Shown: piece by piece, positions 47,346-57,255 of the stretch
Layout of the letters: the number at the start of each line of letters is the position of its first letter
Numbering within the stretch: position 1 is the first letter of the stretch
DNA from: Corynebacterium hylobatis
GTDB lineage: Bacteria > Actinomycetota > Actinomycetes > Mycobacteriales > Mycobacteriaceae
NCBI RefSeq assembly: GCF_003955685.1
Contig: NZ_RXHJ01000010.1
Coordinates: 19,697-83,696, forward strand
DNA: 64,000 nt
Reading direction: 5' to 3'
Notes under the pieces: generated by a model
The model's database searches: none
Seen by the model: only the letters and a program-made list of their open reading frames with translations
Told to the model about the DNA's origin: nothing
Position numbers and translations under genes: made by a program

Positions 47346-48290
47346 TTAACTGTCGGTGAAGGCCAGTGACGTGGTGGTGTCCTGGACGACGCGGACGTCC
47401 GAATCCGCGCCACCGTAGACGACGCGGGTGGTGTAGGACACGCGGCCGTCGACCGGCAGGGGACTGGTCAGGTCGACCGTCAGGGAACCTTCGGTGGTGG
47501 TGTTCGAGTTGAGCACGTTGAGCGAGCTGCCGTCCTCCAGAGTCAGCGCACCGATCGCCGGGCGTTGCTGCACGTCAACATCCAGCTCCACGCGGTCATC
47601 CTCTAAGGCGGTGAGCGTGTAGGTGATGGTCTGCAGCAGCGTCGACTCACCGGTCACCCGGGAATCCACCGACCAGGTCGCACCGGGCCCGATGGCCTCC
47701 TCCGGGAAGACCACCGGCAGGGACAGCAGCTTCATCATGGCCTGTTCGATCCGGGCGCGTCCCTCGTCGGTGGCCTCGCGCGGGGCGGCGAGGTAGACGG
47801 TGGACACCCGGCCGTCGTCCTGGCCGTCCCAGCCGAGGAGGAAACCCTCGGTGGAGCGGATGTCGTCGGTCATCTTGAGGTCGGTGTTGGAGGGCTGGCC
47901 GAGGCGGAACTCCACGTCCCGGGTGGCCGGTTCCCCCTCCTCCGGCTCGTCCCCCTGCGCGGCGGAGGTGCCGCCGGTGAGCGGCAGGGTGATGCGCTGG
48001 ACGTCGCCGCCGGCCGGAGCCTGGACGTCCACGGCATCGGCCTGCATGACGGTCTGCTCCATGCCGTCGGCGACCTCCACCTCGAGGGACTGGTCGTCAG
48101 CATCGACGTCCCCGTAGGTGAGCACCCGCTCGCCGGTGCCCGAGGACTGGACGGTGACCCGTGCGGCGTCGACAGGCAGGCCGACGGCCGGCTCGATGGA
48201 GGAATCGGGCCGTTCGGTGGTGCACGCGACAAGGCCGGTGGTCAGTGTCAGGGCGGTCGCGGCGGCAAGGAGAATACGGGAGAACTGCAC
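47346..48290 (-). CDS. Lipoprotein of unknown function
   Basis: A 314-residue lipoprotein. The signal peptide ([21 protein letters not shown]) carries the lipobox LVAC at about residue 23. The mature part is acidic, beta-strand rich and without recognised motifs, with a segment [21 protein letters not shown] that resembles a conserved stretch in secreted actinobacterial proteins of the DUF6263 kind; I am not sure of this. It may be exported to the outer face of the membrane. It is divergent from lspA, the peptidase that processes lipoproteins, and is followed by the ABC-F gene. Confidence 0.72.
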   Translation of the reverse strand: MQFSRILLAAATALTLTTGLVACTTERPDSSIEPAVGLPVDAARVTVQSSGTGERVLTYGDVDADDQSLEVEVADGMEQTVMQADAVDVQAPAGGDVQRITLPLTGGTSAAQGDEPEEGEPATRDVEFRLGQPSNTDLKMTDDIRSTEGFLLGWDGQDDGRVSTVYLAAPREATDEGRARIEQAMMKLLSLPVVFPEEAIGPGATWSVDSRVTGESTLLQTITYTLTALEDDRVELDVDVQQRPAIGALTLEDGSSLNVLNSNTTTEGSLTVDLTSPLPVDGRVSYTTRVVYGGADSDVRVVQDTTTSLAFTDS

Positions 48291-48335
48291 CTCATCAACG
48301 CTACCTGAGGTGGACCTTGACAGGCTGCGTGGGGA

Positions 48336-48848
48336 ATGATGGTGGCCGTGAGCACGACAACGCCGAGACCATCCGAAAGACACATCACCTTCATGGCGGT
48401 GATCATCCTCGTGGTGGCGGCCATCGACCAGGCCACGAAGGCGATCATGCTGGCCTGGCTGGAACCGGGGGTACCGGTGCCCGTCATCGGGGACTGGCTG
48501 CGCTTCCTCCTGCTGTTCAACCCGGGGGCGGCCTTCTCCATGGGGGAGAACTCCACCTGGTTGTTCACCACCATCCAGCTGACCTTCGTCACCGGTGTGG
48601 CCATCGCCGCGCCCCGGATCCGCTACCGCTGGCAGGCCCTCGGCCTGGCGCTGATCGCGGGTGGCGCCCTGGGCAACCTCCTCGACCGGCTCTTCCGGGA
48701 GCCGGGTTTCTGGTTCGGCCATGTGGTCGACTTCATCTCCGTCGGTGGTTTCGCGGTGTTCAACATCGCGGATTCCGCCATCACCGTCGGCGTCGTGGTG
48801 TTCGTCATCGCCATGTTCGTCGACGAACGCAGAAAGGTGGATGCCTGA
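48336..48848 (+). CDS. lspA: Lipoprotein signal peptidase (signal peptidase II)
   Basis: A 170-residue aspartyl peptidase with four membrane helices that removes signal peptides from prolipoproteins. Family boxes are DQATKAIM near the N-terminus, [20 protein letters not shown] (catalytic Asp) and [19 protein letters not shown] (second Asp). The start is not certain: ATG 48336, ATG 48339 and GTG 48348 are all in frame and close together. The TGA overlaps the ATG of the pseudouridine synthase gene by one base, an arrangement shared by many bacteria. Confidence 0.95.
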   Translation: MMVAVSTTTPRPSERHITFMAVIILVVAAIDQATKAIMLAWLEPGVPVPVIGDWLRFLLLFNPGAAFSMGENSTWLFTTIQLTFVTGVAIAAPRIRYRWQALGLALIAGGALGNLLDRLFREPGFWFGHVVDFISVGGFAVFNIADSAITVGVVVFVIAMFVDERRKVDA

Positions 48849-49774
48849 TGAGCCGCGAAATGCGTAACCTCCCCGTCCCCGAGGGACTGGCCGGCATGCG
48901 TGTCGACGCCGCCCTGTCCAGGCTCCTCGGCATCTCCCGCACCATCGCCGCCGAGCTCGCCGCCGAGGGCGACGTGCTTGTCGACGGCCGCGAGGTCGGC
49001 AAATCCGACCGCCTCACCGAGGGCACCTGGCTGGAGGTCACCCTGCCCGCCCCGGAGCAGCCGCTGACGCCGCGGGAGGAACTCGTGGAGGGCATGGATG
49101 TCCTCTACTCCGACGCCGACATCATCGCCGTGCACAAGCCGGTCGGTGTCGCCGCGCACCCGACCGTCGGCTGGGAGGGGCCCACCGTCGTCGGTGGCCT
49201 GGCCGCAGCCGGTTTCCGCATCTCCACCTCCGGACCGCCGGAGCGCAAGGGCATCGTCCAGCGCCTCGACGTGGGCACCTCCGGCGTCATGGTCGTCGCC
49301 GCCTCCGAGCGCGCCTACACGGTGCTGAAGAACGCCTTCCGGGACCGCACGGTGAAGAAGGTCTACCACGCGCTGGTGCAGGGCCACCCGGATCCGTTCA
49401 CCGGAACCATCGACGCCCCCATCGGCCGCCATCCCTCTGCCGGCTGGCGCTTCGCGGTGACCACCGACGGCAAGGCTGCCGTCACCCACTACGAGACGAT
49501 TGAGGCGTTCCGGGAGGCCACCCTCCTGGAGATCGACCTGGAGACCGGCCGCACCCACCAGATCCGCGTGCACATGTCCGCCATCGGACATCCCTGCGTC
49601 GGTGACCCCATGTACGGTTCCGACCCGAACCTGGCCGAGCGCCTCGGACTGATCCGCCAGTGGCTGCACGCCGTGCGCATCGGTTTCCACCACCCCCGCA
49701 CCGGCGCGTACATGGAGATCGAGGCGCCCTACCCGGACGATCTGGCCCATGCGCTCGAGGTGATCCGCCAGTGA
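48848..49774 (+). CDS. RluA-family 23S rRNA pseudouridine synthase (RluD-like)
   Basis: A 308-residue enzyme with an N-terminal S4 RNA-binding domain ([31 protein letters not shown]) and a pseudouridine synthase domain. The catalytic Asp is in [14 protein letters not shown], where the usual His before RLD is Gln. [19 protein letters not shown] and GDPMYG follow the RluA pattern. The likely target is a uridine in helix 69 of 23S rRNA, by homology to RluD only. ATG is coupled to lspA. Confidence 0.9.
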   Translation: MSREMRNLPVPEGLAGMRVDAALSRLLGISRTIAAELAAEGDVLVDGREVGKSDRLTEGTWLEVTLPAPEQPLTPREELVEGMDVLYSDADIIAVHKPVGVAAHPTVGWEGPTVVGGLAAAGFRISTSGPPERKGIVQRLDVGTSGVMVVAASERAYTVLKNAFRDRTVKKVYHALVQGHPDPFTGTIDAPIGRHPSAGWRFAVTTDGKAAVTHYETIEAFREATLLEIDLETGRTHQIRVHMSAIGHPCVGDPMYGSDPNLAERLGLIRQWLHAVRIGFHHPRTGAYMEIEAPYPDDLAHALEVIRQ

Positions 49775-50349
49775 GCGGTATGGTCCAGCGCATCCTGGCG
49801 ATCTTCGCCGTGGTCGCCCTGGCAGGTGTGCTCATCTTCGCCTTCTTCGACGACGCCACCCATAAACCCGTCGCCCCGCAGGGGGACATGCTCGGGATGG
49901 ACTCCGGCGAGTCCTTCGGGGACTACGCCGCCCGCGCCGAGGCCTCGCTCATCGACGCCCCCGCCGACCAGCACGCCTTCGTCCTGCTCACCTTCGCGCA
50001 ACCCCTGGCCCCCGCCGAGGCCGCGGACGTGTTGGAACCGCTGGGCCGGGTCAACGCAATGATCATCGCCCTGGCCGCCCCCTTCGACCTGCCCGAACCG
50101 ATCGCCGGCGAAACCCGCGAGGATGTCCTGCAGCGCCAGCTCGACCGCATCGCCCACAGCCTCTCCGGGGTGGGGAACGTGCCGGTCCCTGAGGGTATCG
50201 ACGCCGTCGTCGCCTACGACACCGGCGACGCCCTGCGCGAGGTCGCCGCAGACCCCGCGATCATCACTGCTGAGGTACTTCCACCGGATGCCGCGTGGGG
50301 ACGCTTCGGGGTTCGTCCCGTTTCCGTGCCCGGCGGGCCCGGCGAGTGA
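49771..50349 (+). CDS. Small membrane-anchored protein of unknown function
   Basis: A 192-residue protein with one N-terminal membrane helix ([20 protein letters not shown]) and a soluble domain outside the membrane without motifs I recognise. The domain is acidic and rich in Ala and Pro, with [22 protein letters not shown] in the middle. The GTG start overlaps the pseudouridine synthase stop (GTGA), so it is expressed with lspA and that gene. Its last 86 bases overlap the convergent rarD gene. It may be a corynebacterial divisome or envelope helper, but nothing in the sequence proves this. Confidence 0.7.
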   Translation: MSGMVQRILAIFAVVALAGVLIFAFFDDATHKPVAPQGDMLGMDSGESFGDYAARAEASLIDAPADQHAFVLLTFAQPLAPAEAADVLEPLGRVNAMIIALAAPFDLPEPIAGETREDVLQRQLDRIAHSLSGVGNVPVPEGIDAVVAYDTGDALREVAADPAIITAEVLPPDAAWGRFGVRPVSVPGGPGE

Positions 50350-51175
50350 GGTCGAAGAGGTAGACCGCCACCGCCACCCAGATGATGATGAAGCCCGCCC
50401 AACGGGCAGGGGAGAGGTGCTCCTGGGTGATGAACAGCGCCCACAGCATCTGCATCGTCGGGGTCATGTACTGGATCATGCCGATCGTCGACAGCGGCAG
50501 ACGCTTCGCCGCCATGCCGAAGAGCAGCAGCGGGATCATCGTGATGAGCCCCGAGACCACCAGCAGCGTGCTGTGCAGCGGGCCCTCGCTGACGAAGGTG
50601 CCCTGGCCGGTGGACTCCAGCCAGATGATGAAGACCAGCCCGAGCGGTGCAATGACCAGGGTCTCCGCCGTCAGCGAGGCCGTGGCGGAGACCTGCACCT
50701 GTTTCTTCACCAGGCCGTAGAGCCCGAAGGTGATCGCCATGGCCAGCGCCATGACCGGCGCCTGGCCGGACAGGAAGGTCAGCTGGATGACACCCACCGC
50801 CGCGATGGACACCGACACCAGCTGCAGCCGGTTGAGCCGTTCCCGGAGGAAGACCACCGCCAGCACCACCGACAGCAGCGGGTTGATGAAATAACCCAGG
50901 GCGGCGTCGGCGACGTGGTTGGTGTTCACCGCCAGGATGTAGATGCCCCAGTTCGAGGAGATGAGCACCCCGGCGGCGATCAGCTGGAGCCAGGTGCGCC
51001 CCGAGGCCTGCCGAAGTTCCCGCCAGCCGCCCAGGAAAGTCAGGACCACCGTCATGATCACTGCGGTCCACACCACACGGTGGGCGAGGATCTCCACCGG
51101 ACCCGCCGGCAGCAGCAGCGGGAAGAACGCCGGGAACAGACCCCACAGTAGATAGGCGAGCAGACCGTAGACCAT
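50264..51175 (-). CDS. rarD: EamA-family transporter RarD
   Basis: A 303-residue protein with ten hydrophobic helices. The N-terminus GLLAYLLWGLFPAFFPLL and the segment NWGIYILAVNTNHVADAALGYFINPLLSV are highly typical of RarD, a drug/metabolite transporter once tied to chloramphenicol sensitivity; the substrate is unknown. A basic tail of about 30 residues ([20 protein letters not shown]) is encoded across the end of the gene on the other strand. Confidence 0.88.
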   Translation of the reverse strand: MVYGLLAYLLWGLFPAFFPLLLPAGPVEILAHRVVWTAVIMTVVLTFLGGWRELRQASGRTWLQLIAAGVLISSNWGIYILAVNTNHVADAALGYFINPLLSVVLAVVFLRERLNRLQLVSVSIAAVGVIQLTFLSGQAPVMALAMAITFGLYGLVKKQVQVSATASLTAETLVIAPLGLVFIIWLESTGQGTFVSEGPLHSTLLVVSGLITMIPLLLFGMAAKRLPLSTIGMIQYMTPTMQMLWALFITQEHLSPARWAGFIIIWVAVAVYLFDLTRRARRARKRDEPRSVPTRHPVEVPQQ

Positions 51176-51249
51176 GGGAGGTCATGCTACCTGCTGGTGT
51201 GATCAAAGGAGGGGCGGGTGCAGGGGAGGGAACCTGCTAGCCTCCAGGT

Positions 51250-51933
51250 ATGAGGATTCCCGAGATCATCACCCACAGGTCAGATACCGCAGTCAGACAT
51301 CTGCGAACCTACTATTCTGACCGTCTCGAGCTTCAGGAGGGGGAGAAGCCTGTTCTGTATACCGGTGCCTATTTCGACCGGTGGCCCGGGGACGGTCCCG
51401 ACCCTTCCCCGGACGAATTCACCGCCGAGGACCTGATTGCTGTCGGATATCTGAGCGTTCCGATCCACCCCTCCGCAGCGCTGGAGATTCTGCGGACGCG
51501 TGCGAAACGTTTCTCACAACTGCTCGCCACCATTCCCACCGACGCGGATCTGGTGGATATTCCGGATGGAGTCATCCATGAAGAGTGGCCGGCATGGCGG
51601 CTGGAACGTGGGTTGAGGGAGCTCAAGGGGATTGGCGCAGTGAGAGCGAGCAAACTCATCGCCCGGAAGCGTCCCCGACTGTATCCGATCTATGACAGCG
51701 TGGTGACCTCGGAACTCAACACGAACGGAAAAATACTGGAGCCACTTCATCGGGAGCTTCGGTCAGAGGACAGCTTGGGGGAGAGTCTGCGTTATCTCCG
51801 GGAGGAAGCAGGTCTGCCGGGCACTATCAGCGACATCAGGATTTTTGACGTGATCACCTGGATGGAAGGTAAGCAGAAAACAGGACCGGCGGAGGATAGA
51901 GAGAGCGCCCTCCGGGATGAGGAAGAACAATAG
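51250..51933 (+). CDS. DUF6308-like protein with a helix-hairpin-helix motif
   Basis: A 227-residue soluble protein, less GC-rich than its neighbours. A helix-hairpin-helix-like stretch (LRELKGIGAVRASKLIARKR) is followed by LYPIYDSVV, a pattern recalling HhH DNA glycosylases and the DUF6308 proteins of actinobacteria. An N-terminal part contains YFDRWPGDG. No catalytic Lys/Asp pair can be assigned with confidence, so DNA binding is more likely than proven repair activity. The ATG follows a weak AGGT sequence. The different base use and its isolated position between rarD and dnaE1 suggest a later insertion. Confidence 0.65.
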   Translation: MRIPEIITHRSDTAVRHLRTYYSDRLELQEGEKPVLYTGAYFDRWPGDGPDPSPDEFTAEDLIAVGYLSVPIHPSAALEILRTRAKRFSQLLATIPTDADLVDIPDGVIHEEWPAWRLERGLRELKGIGAVRASKLIARKRPRLYPIYDSVVTSELNTNGKILEPLHRELRSEDSLGESLRYLREEAGLPGTISDIRIFDVITWMEGKQKTGPAEDRESALRDEEEQ

Positions 51934-52172
51934 TGCCCTGCTTGGACGATTCAGGCCCCGCCTGAATATGCGGCCTGAATTTCTGATCCACCCTTGAAAT
52001 TCCCTGTTCGCCACGAGGCGTCAGGTGAGATGTTCAGGGCCCTGAGTACCCGACGTCCCCGCCTCTGCCAGAACCAGTCAGACAGTGACCCACACCACCG
52101 TCAAAAAGCCTGCTCAGCGCCGCAACACCGATGTAATTTACCTCCGTTGACCGACTGGCTAGACTCACTCCC

Positions 52173-55100
52173 ATGGCGAAGAACTCCTCTTTTGTACATC
52201 TGCACAACCACACCGAGTTCTCGATGCTCGACGGCATGGCGAAGATCGACATGCTGGCGGAGGAGGTCGCACGGCAGGGGATGCCGGGGGTCGGCATCAC
52301 CGATCACGGCAACATGTTCGGTTCGGATGCGTTCTACCGGGCTATGACGAAGGCGGGGGTCAAGCCGATCATCGGCATCGAGTCCTATCTGGCGCCGGAG
52401 AGCCGATTCAACAAGACGCGCGTGCGCTGGGGTGAGCCGCACCAGAAATCCGATGACGTCTCGGCCTCGGGTGCCTACCTGCACCAGACGATGATCGCGG
52501 AGAACGCCACCGGTCTGAAGAACCTGTTCCACCTGTCGTCGATGGCCTCCTATGAAGGACAGCTGGGCAAGTGGCCGCGCATGGATGTGGAGCTGATCGC
52601 CGAGCGCGCTGACGGCATCATCGCCACCACCGGTTGCCCTTCCGGTGATGTGCAGACCCGTCTGCGGCTGGGCCAGTTCGACCAGGCCCTGGAGGCTGCG
52701 GCGATGTGGCAGGACATCTACGGCCGGGACAACTACTTCCTCGAGCTGATGGACCACGGCCTGCACATTGAGCAGCGGGTGCGTCGGGAGCTGCTGGAGA
52801 TCGGCAAGAAGCTGGATCTGCCGCCGCTGGTGACCAATGACTGCCACTATGTCCTGGAGTCCCAGGCGCAGGCGCATGAGGCGATGCTGTGTGTGCAGAC
52901 CGGCAAGACGCTGAGTGACCCGGACCGTTTCAAATTCGACGGTACCGGCTACTACATCAAGTCCGCCGCAGAGATGCGCGCGCTCTTCGACGACATCGTC
53001 CCCGACGGTTGCGACAACACCCTGTGGATCGCCGAGCGCGTCCAGGACTACGGCGAGATCTGGGAGCCGCACCCGCATGACCGCATGCCGGTCGCTGATG
53101 TGCCGGAGGGCTACACCCCGACGACGTGGCTGCACCACGAGGTGATGGAGGGGCTGAAGGAGCGTTTCGACGGCGCCGAGGTCCCCCAGGACTACATCGA
53201 CCGCGCGAACTACGAGATCGAGGTCATCGACATGAAGGGGTACCCCTCGTACTTCCTCATCGTCGCCGAGATCATCAAGCACGCCCGCTCCATCGGCATC
53301 TGGGTCGGCCCGGGCCGTGGTTCTGCCGCCGGTGCACTCGTGGCCTACGCCCTGACCATCACCAACATCGACCCCATCGAGCACGGCCTGCTGTTCGAGC
53401 GTTTCCTCAACCCGGAGCGTCCGTCGGCACCCGATATCGATATCGACTTCGATGACCGTCGCCGCGGTGAGATGATCCGCTACGCCGCCGACCGCTGGGG
53501 CGAGGACAAGATCGCCCAGGTGATCACCTTCGGCACGGTGAAGACGAAGCAGGCGCTCAAGGACTCCGCCCGTGTGCAGTTCGGCCAGGCCGGCTACCAG
53601 ATGGCCGACCGCATCACCAAGGTCCTGCCGCCGCCGATCATGGCCAAGGACATCCCCCTGTCCGGCATCACCGATTCCTCGCACGAGCGCTACGCCGAGG
53701 CCGGTGAGGTCCGCAGCCTCATCGAGACGGACCCCGACATCCGGAAGATCTACGAGACCGCCCGGGGCCTGGAGGGAGTGGTCCGCCAGGCCGGCGTGCA
53801 TGCCTGTGCGGTGATCATGGCGAGTGTGCCGCTGCTGGACTGCATCCCCATGTGGAAGCGTCCTGCCGACGGTGCACTGATCACCGGCTGGGACTACCCG
53901 GCCTGTGAGAACATCGGCCTGCTGAAGATGGATTTCCTGGGTCTGCGCAACCTCACCGTCATCGGTGACGCCCTGGAGAACATCAAGAAGAACCGTGGGC
54001 AGGACATCGACCTGGAGAACCTCCCCGTCGAGGACACCGAGACCTATCAGCTTCTGGGCCGCGGTTCCACCCTGGGTGTGTTCCAGCTGGACTCCGGCGG
54101 CATGCAGGAGCTGCTCAAGCGTATGCAGCCGACCGGCTTCAATGACATCGTCGCCTCCCTGGCGCTCTACCGCCCCGGCCCCATGGGTGTGAACGCGCAC
54201 CTGGACTACGCGGACCGCAAGAACGGGCGTAAACCGATCGAGCCGATCCACCCGGAGCTGGAGGAACCGCTCCAGGAGATCCTGGATGAGACCTACGGTC
54301 TGATCGTGTACCAGGAGCAGATCATGCGTATCTCCCAGAAGGTGGCCAACTACACCGCCGGTGAGGCCGATGGTTTCCGTAAGGCCATGGGTAAGAAGCA
54401 GCCGGAGGTGCTGGAGAAGGAATACGCCAAATTCGCCGGCGGCATGGAGTCCAACGGCTTCGGCAAGGAGGCCATCAAGGCCCTGTGGGACACGATCCTG
54501 CCCTTCGCCTCCTACGCGTTCAACAAATCGCACGCCGCGGGCTACGGTCTGGTCTCCTTCTGGACGGCCTACCTCAAGGCCCACTACGCACCCGAGTACA
54601 TGGCGGCCCTGCTGACCTCCGTGGCGGACAAGAAGGACAAGTCCGCGATCTACCTCTCGGACTGCCGCCACCTGGGGATCCGGGTGCTGTCCCCGGATGT
54701 CAACGAGTCCGAGAATGACTTCCTGGCCGTGGGGGAGGACATCCGTTTCGGGCTGGGTGCGATCCGTAACGTGGGCGCGGAGGTGGTGGACTCGATCGTC
54801 GCCACGCGCAAGGCCAAGGGCCATTTCACGAGTTTCTCCGACTACCTGGAGAAGATCGACCTGCTGCCCTGCAACAAGCGCATCACCGAATCCCTCATCA
54901 AGGGCGGTGCCTTCGACTCTCTCGACCACTCCCGCAAGGGGCTCATGCTCATCCATGAGGATGCGGTCGACTCGGTGCTGGCGACGAAGAAAGCCGCCGA
55001 CAAGGGCCAGTTCGACCTCTTCGCCAGCTTCGGCGGCGACGACGGCGAGGATGCCGGGGCCAGCATGTTCGCCATCGAGGTTCCCGAGGACACCTGGGAG

Positions 55101-55739
55101 CGCAAGCACGAGCTCGCCCTCGAACGCGAGATGCTCGGACTCTACGTCTCCGGGCACCCGCTCGACGGCTACGAGGATGCGCTGGCGGCGCAGATCGACA
55201 CGCCCCTGACCACCATCCTGGGCGGGGAGATGCGCCACGGCGCGGAGGTGACCATCGGTGGCATCATCTCGGGTGTGGACAGGCGGTTCTCCAAGAAGGA
55301 CGGTTCGCCGTGGGCCATCGTCACCATGGAGGACCACAACGGCGCCCAGGTGGAGCTGCTGGTCTTCAACAAGGTCTACTCCCTGGTGTCCTCCCAGATC
55401 GTCGAGGACAACATCATCCTGGCCAAGGCACACGTCTCCATCCGCGATGACCGCATGTCCCTGTTCTGCGATGACCTCAAGGTTCCGGAACTCGGCCCCG
55501 GCAACGGCGCCGGACTGCCGCTGCGGCTGACCATGCGCACCGACCAGTGCACCATGGCCAACATCCGCAAGCTCAAGGAGGTCCTGGTGGGCAACGTCGG
55601 CGACTCCGACGTCTACCTCAAGCTTGTCGACGGCGAGGAGTCCACCACCATGATCCTCGGCGAGCACCTGCGGGTCGACCGCTCCGGTTCCCTGATGGGC
55701 GACCTCAAGGCCACGATGGGACCGGGGATCCTGGGTTGA
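52173..55739 (+). CDS. dnaE: DNA polymerase III alpha subunit DnaE1
   Basis: The main replicative polymerase, 1188 residues. The PHP domain at the N-terminus keeps its metal-binding motifs ([25 protein letters not shown]), as in actinobacterial DnaE1 where it gives 3'-5' proofreading. The polymerase triad includes Asp421 and Asp423 in [10 protein letters not shown] and a later Asp in [14 protein letters not shown]-terminal OB-fold ([22 protein letters not shown]) follows. TAGACT seven bases before the ATG suggests a leaderless transcript. The 239-base gap upstream holds no gene I can support. Confidence 0.97.
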   Translation: MAKNSSFVHLHNHTEFSMLDGMAKIDMLAEEVARQGMPGVGITDHGNMFGSDAFYRAMTKAGVKPIIGIESYLAPESRFNKTRVRWGEPHQKSDDVSASGAYLHQTMIAENATGLKNLFHLSSMASYEGQLGKWPRMDVELIAERADGIIATTGCPSGDVQTRLRLGQFDQALEAAAMWQDIYGRDNYFLELMDHGLHIEQRVRRELLEIGKKLDLPPLVTNDCHYVLESQAQAHEAMLCVQTGKTLSDPDRFKFDGTGYYIKSAAEMRALFDDIVPDGCDNTLWIAERVQDYGEIWEPHPHDRMPVADVPEGYTPTTWLHHEVMEGLKERFDGAEVPQDYIDRANYEIEVIDMKGYPSYFLIVAEIIKHARSIGIWVGPGRGSAAGALVAYALTITNIDPIEHGLLFERFLNPERPSAPDIDIDFDDRRRGEMIRYAADRWGEDKIAQVITFGTVKTKQALKDSARVQFGQAGYQMADRITKVLPPPIMAKDIPLSGITDSSHERYAEAGEVRSLIETDPDIRKIYETARGLEGVVRQAGVHACAVIMASVPLLDCIPMWKRPADGALITGWDYPACENIGLLKMDFLGLRNLTVIGDALENIKKNRGQDIDLENLPVEDTETYQLLGRGSTLGVFQLDSGGMQELLKRMQPTGFNDIVASLALYRPGPMGVNAHLDYADRKNGRKPIEPIHPELEEPLQEILDETYGLIVYQEQIMRISQKVANYTAGEADGFRKAMGKKQPEVLEKEYAKFAGGMESNGFGKEAIKALWDTILPFASYAFNKSHAAGYGLVSFWTAYLKAHYAPEYMAALLTSVADKKDKSAIYLSDCRHLGIRVLSPDVNESENDFLAVGEDIRFGLGAIRNVGAEVVDSIVATRKAKGHFTSFSDYLEKIDLLPCNKRITESLIKGGAFDSLDHSRKGLMLIHEDAVDSVLATKKAADKGQFDLFASFGGDDGEDAGASMFAIEVPEDTWERKHELALEREMLGLYVSGHPLDGYEDALAAQIDTPLTTILGGEMRHGAEVTIGGIISGVDRRFSKKDGSPWAIVTMEDHNGAQVELLVFNKVYSLVSSQIVEDNIILAKAHVSIRDDRMSLFCDDLKVPELGPGNGAGLPLRLTMRTDQCTMANIRKLKEVLVGNVGDSDVYLKLVDGEESTTMILGEHLRVDRSGSLMGDLKATMGPGILG

Positions 55740-55809
55740 CGTGCGGAGGCGACACGCCTGCATAAAAAGCGTGAGCCGGATCGGGAAGACTCCGGGACAT
55801 CGGTTACCA

Positions 55810-55825
55810 TAGACCGCACAGTCTA
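55810..55825. promoter_or_regulatory. McbR operator
   Basis: TAGAC, six bases, GTCTA: a perfect match to the binding motif known for McbR, the TetR-type repressor of sulfur and methionine genes in C. glutamicum. It overlaps TACCAT, a likely -10 (55805-55810), and lies 20 bases before the start of the MetE-like gene. Confidence 0.85.
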
Positions 55826-55844
55826 TTTTCGTATTGGAGTCTGA

Positions 55845-57050
55845 ATGTCAGTGAACAAGATCCGCACCACCCACGTGGGTTCCCTCCCACGTACGCCGGA
55901 ACTGCTGGAGGCGAACAAGCGGCGCGCCGCCGGTGAGCTCCCCGACGAGCAGTTCTTCGAGATCCTGCAGACCGCCGTCAACGACGTGGTCAAGCGTCAG
56001 GTGGACATGGGCATCGACATCATCAACGAGGGCGAGTACGGCCACATCACCTCCGGTGCCATCGATTACGGCGCCTGGTGGAACTACTCCTTCTCCCGCC
56101 TCGGCGGCCTGACCATGACCGACGAAGACCGCTGGGCCAACCAGGATGTCGTGCGCTCCACCCCGGGCAACATCAAGCTGACCTCATTCGCTGACCGTCG
56201 CGACCGCGGACTGTTCAGCGAGGCCTACGAGGACCCGGAGTCCGGAATCTTCACCGGCCGCGCCAGCGTGGGCAACCCGAAGTTCACCGGCCCGATCACC
56301 TACGTGGGCCAGGATGAGGTTGAGGCTGACGTCAAGCTCATGCGCAGCGCCATGGACGCCGTCGGCGCCAGGGACGGCTTCGTCGCCGCCCTGTCCCCGG
56401 GTTCCGCCGCCCGCCTGAAGAACGAGCACTACGCCACCGATGACGAGGTCGTGTGGGCCTGCGCCGACGCCATGGCCCAGGAGTACAAGGCCATCACCGA
56501 CGCCGGTTTCACCGTCCAACTCGACGCCCCGGACCTGGCCGAGTCCTGGGACCAGATCAACCCGGAGCCCTCGCTGGCGGACTACCGTGACTGGCTGCGC
56601 ACCCGCGTCGACGCCATCAACCACTCCGTCAAGGGCCTGCCGAAGGAACAGACCCGTCTGCACATCTGCTGGGGATCCTGGCACGGCCCGCACGTCACCG
56701 ACGTGCCCTTCGGCGACATCATCGAGGAGATCCTGCGCGCCGAGGTCGGTGGCTTCTCCTTCGAGGGTGCCTCCCCGCGCCATGCCCACGAGTGGCGCGT
56801 CTGGCAGGACCACAAACTTCCCGAGGGTTCCCTGATCTACCCGGGTGTCATCTCCCACAACACCAACTCTGTGGAGCACCCGCGCCTGGTCGCCGACCGC
56901 ATCATCCAGTTCGCCGAGGTCGTCGGCCCGGAGAACGTCGTCGCCGCCACCGACTGCGGCCTAGGTGGCCGTCTGCACCACCAGATCGCCTGGGCGAAGC
57001 TGGAGTCCCTCGTTGAGGGCGCACGCATCGCCACCAAGGAACTCTTCTAG
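55845..57050 (+). CDS. Cobalamin-independent methionine synthase-like protein (MetE C-domain/UROD family)
   Basis: A 401-residue single-domain TIM barrel related to the catalytic half of MetE. The zinc ligands of the family are recognisable: His273 and Cys275 in RLHICWGSWHG, Glu308 in FSFEGAS and Cys371 in ATDCGLGGR. The start VNKIRTTHVGSLPRTPEL is typical. It is about half the size of full MetE and lacks the N-terminal barrel, so the methyl donor may not be the usual methyltetrahydropteroyl-triglutamate. From memory it matches C. glutamicum NCgl2048, a member of the McbR regulon, and the McbR site in front supports a role in methionine or sulfur metabolism. Confidence 0.85.
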   Translation: MSVNKIRTTHVGSLPRTPELLEANKRRAAGELPDEQFFEILQTAVNDVVKRQVDMGIDIINEGEYGHITSGAIDYGAWWNYSFSRLGGLTMTDEDRWANQDVVRSTPGNIKLTSFADRRDRGLFSEAYEDPESGIFTGRASVGNPKFTGPITYVGQDEVEADVKLMRSAMDAVGARDGFVAALSPGSAARLKNEHYATDDEVVWACADAMAQEYKAITDAGFTVQLDAPDLAESWDQINPEPSLADYRDWLRTRVDAINHSVKGLPKEQTRLHICWGSWHGPHVTDVPFGDIIEEILRAEVGGFSFEGASPRHAHEWRVWQDHKLPEGSLIYPGVISHNTNSVEHPRLVADRIIQFAEVVGPENVVAATDCGLGGRLHHQIAWAKLESLVEGARIATKELF

Positions 57051-57070
57051 TTCCTGCTCAGGACATGGCA

Positions 57071-57103
57071 GAAGGGCCCGCGGGAAAATCCCGCGGGCCC
57101 TTC
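57071..57103 (+). terminator. Terminator after the MetE-like gene
   Basis: GAAGGGCCCGCGGG and CCCGCGGGCCCTTC make a perfect 14-bp stem with an AAAAT loop, 20 bases after the stop. No T run follows. Confidence 0.85.
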
Positions 57104-57255
57104 CCCGTGTTTCACTTAAGGCTGGATACCAATGGAAGCGAGGAAGTCGCGGAGTATGTCCTCGCCGCCCGGGATGAAGGGCAGGACCAGGTCAAAGGTC
57201 ATGATCGGGCGGAGGACCTTGAGGACCAGCAGGCCGGCACAGCCACCGCGAGGGG

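Noticed and set aside
48317..48345. A perfect TTGACA upstream of lspA
   Set aside because: No -10 sequence at the right distance, and the start codons follow within 14 bases.
52101..55763. A 1220-codon minus-strand open frame opposite dnaE1
   Set aside because: Fully antisense to DnaE1, with no motifs and no ribosome binding site.
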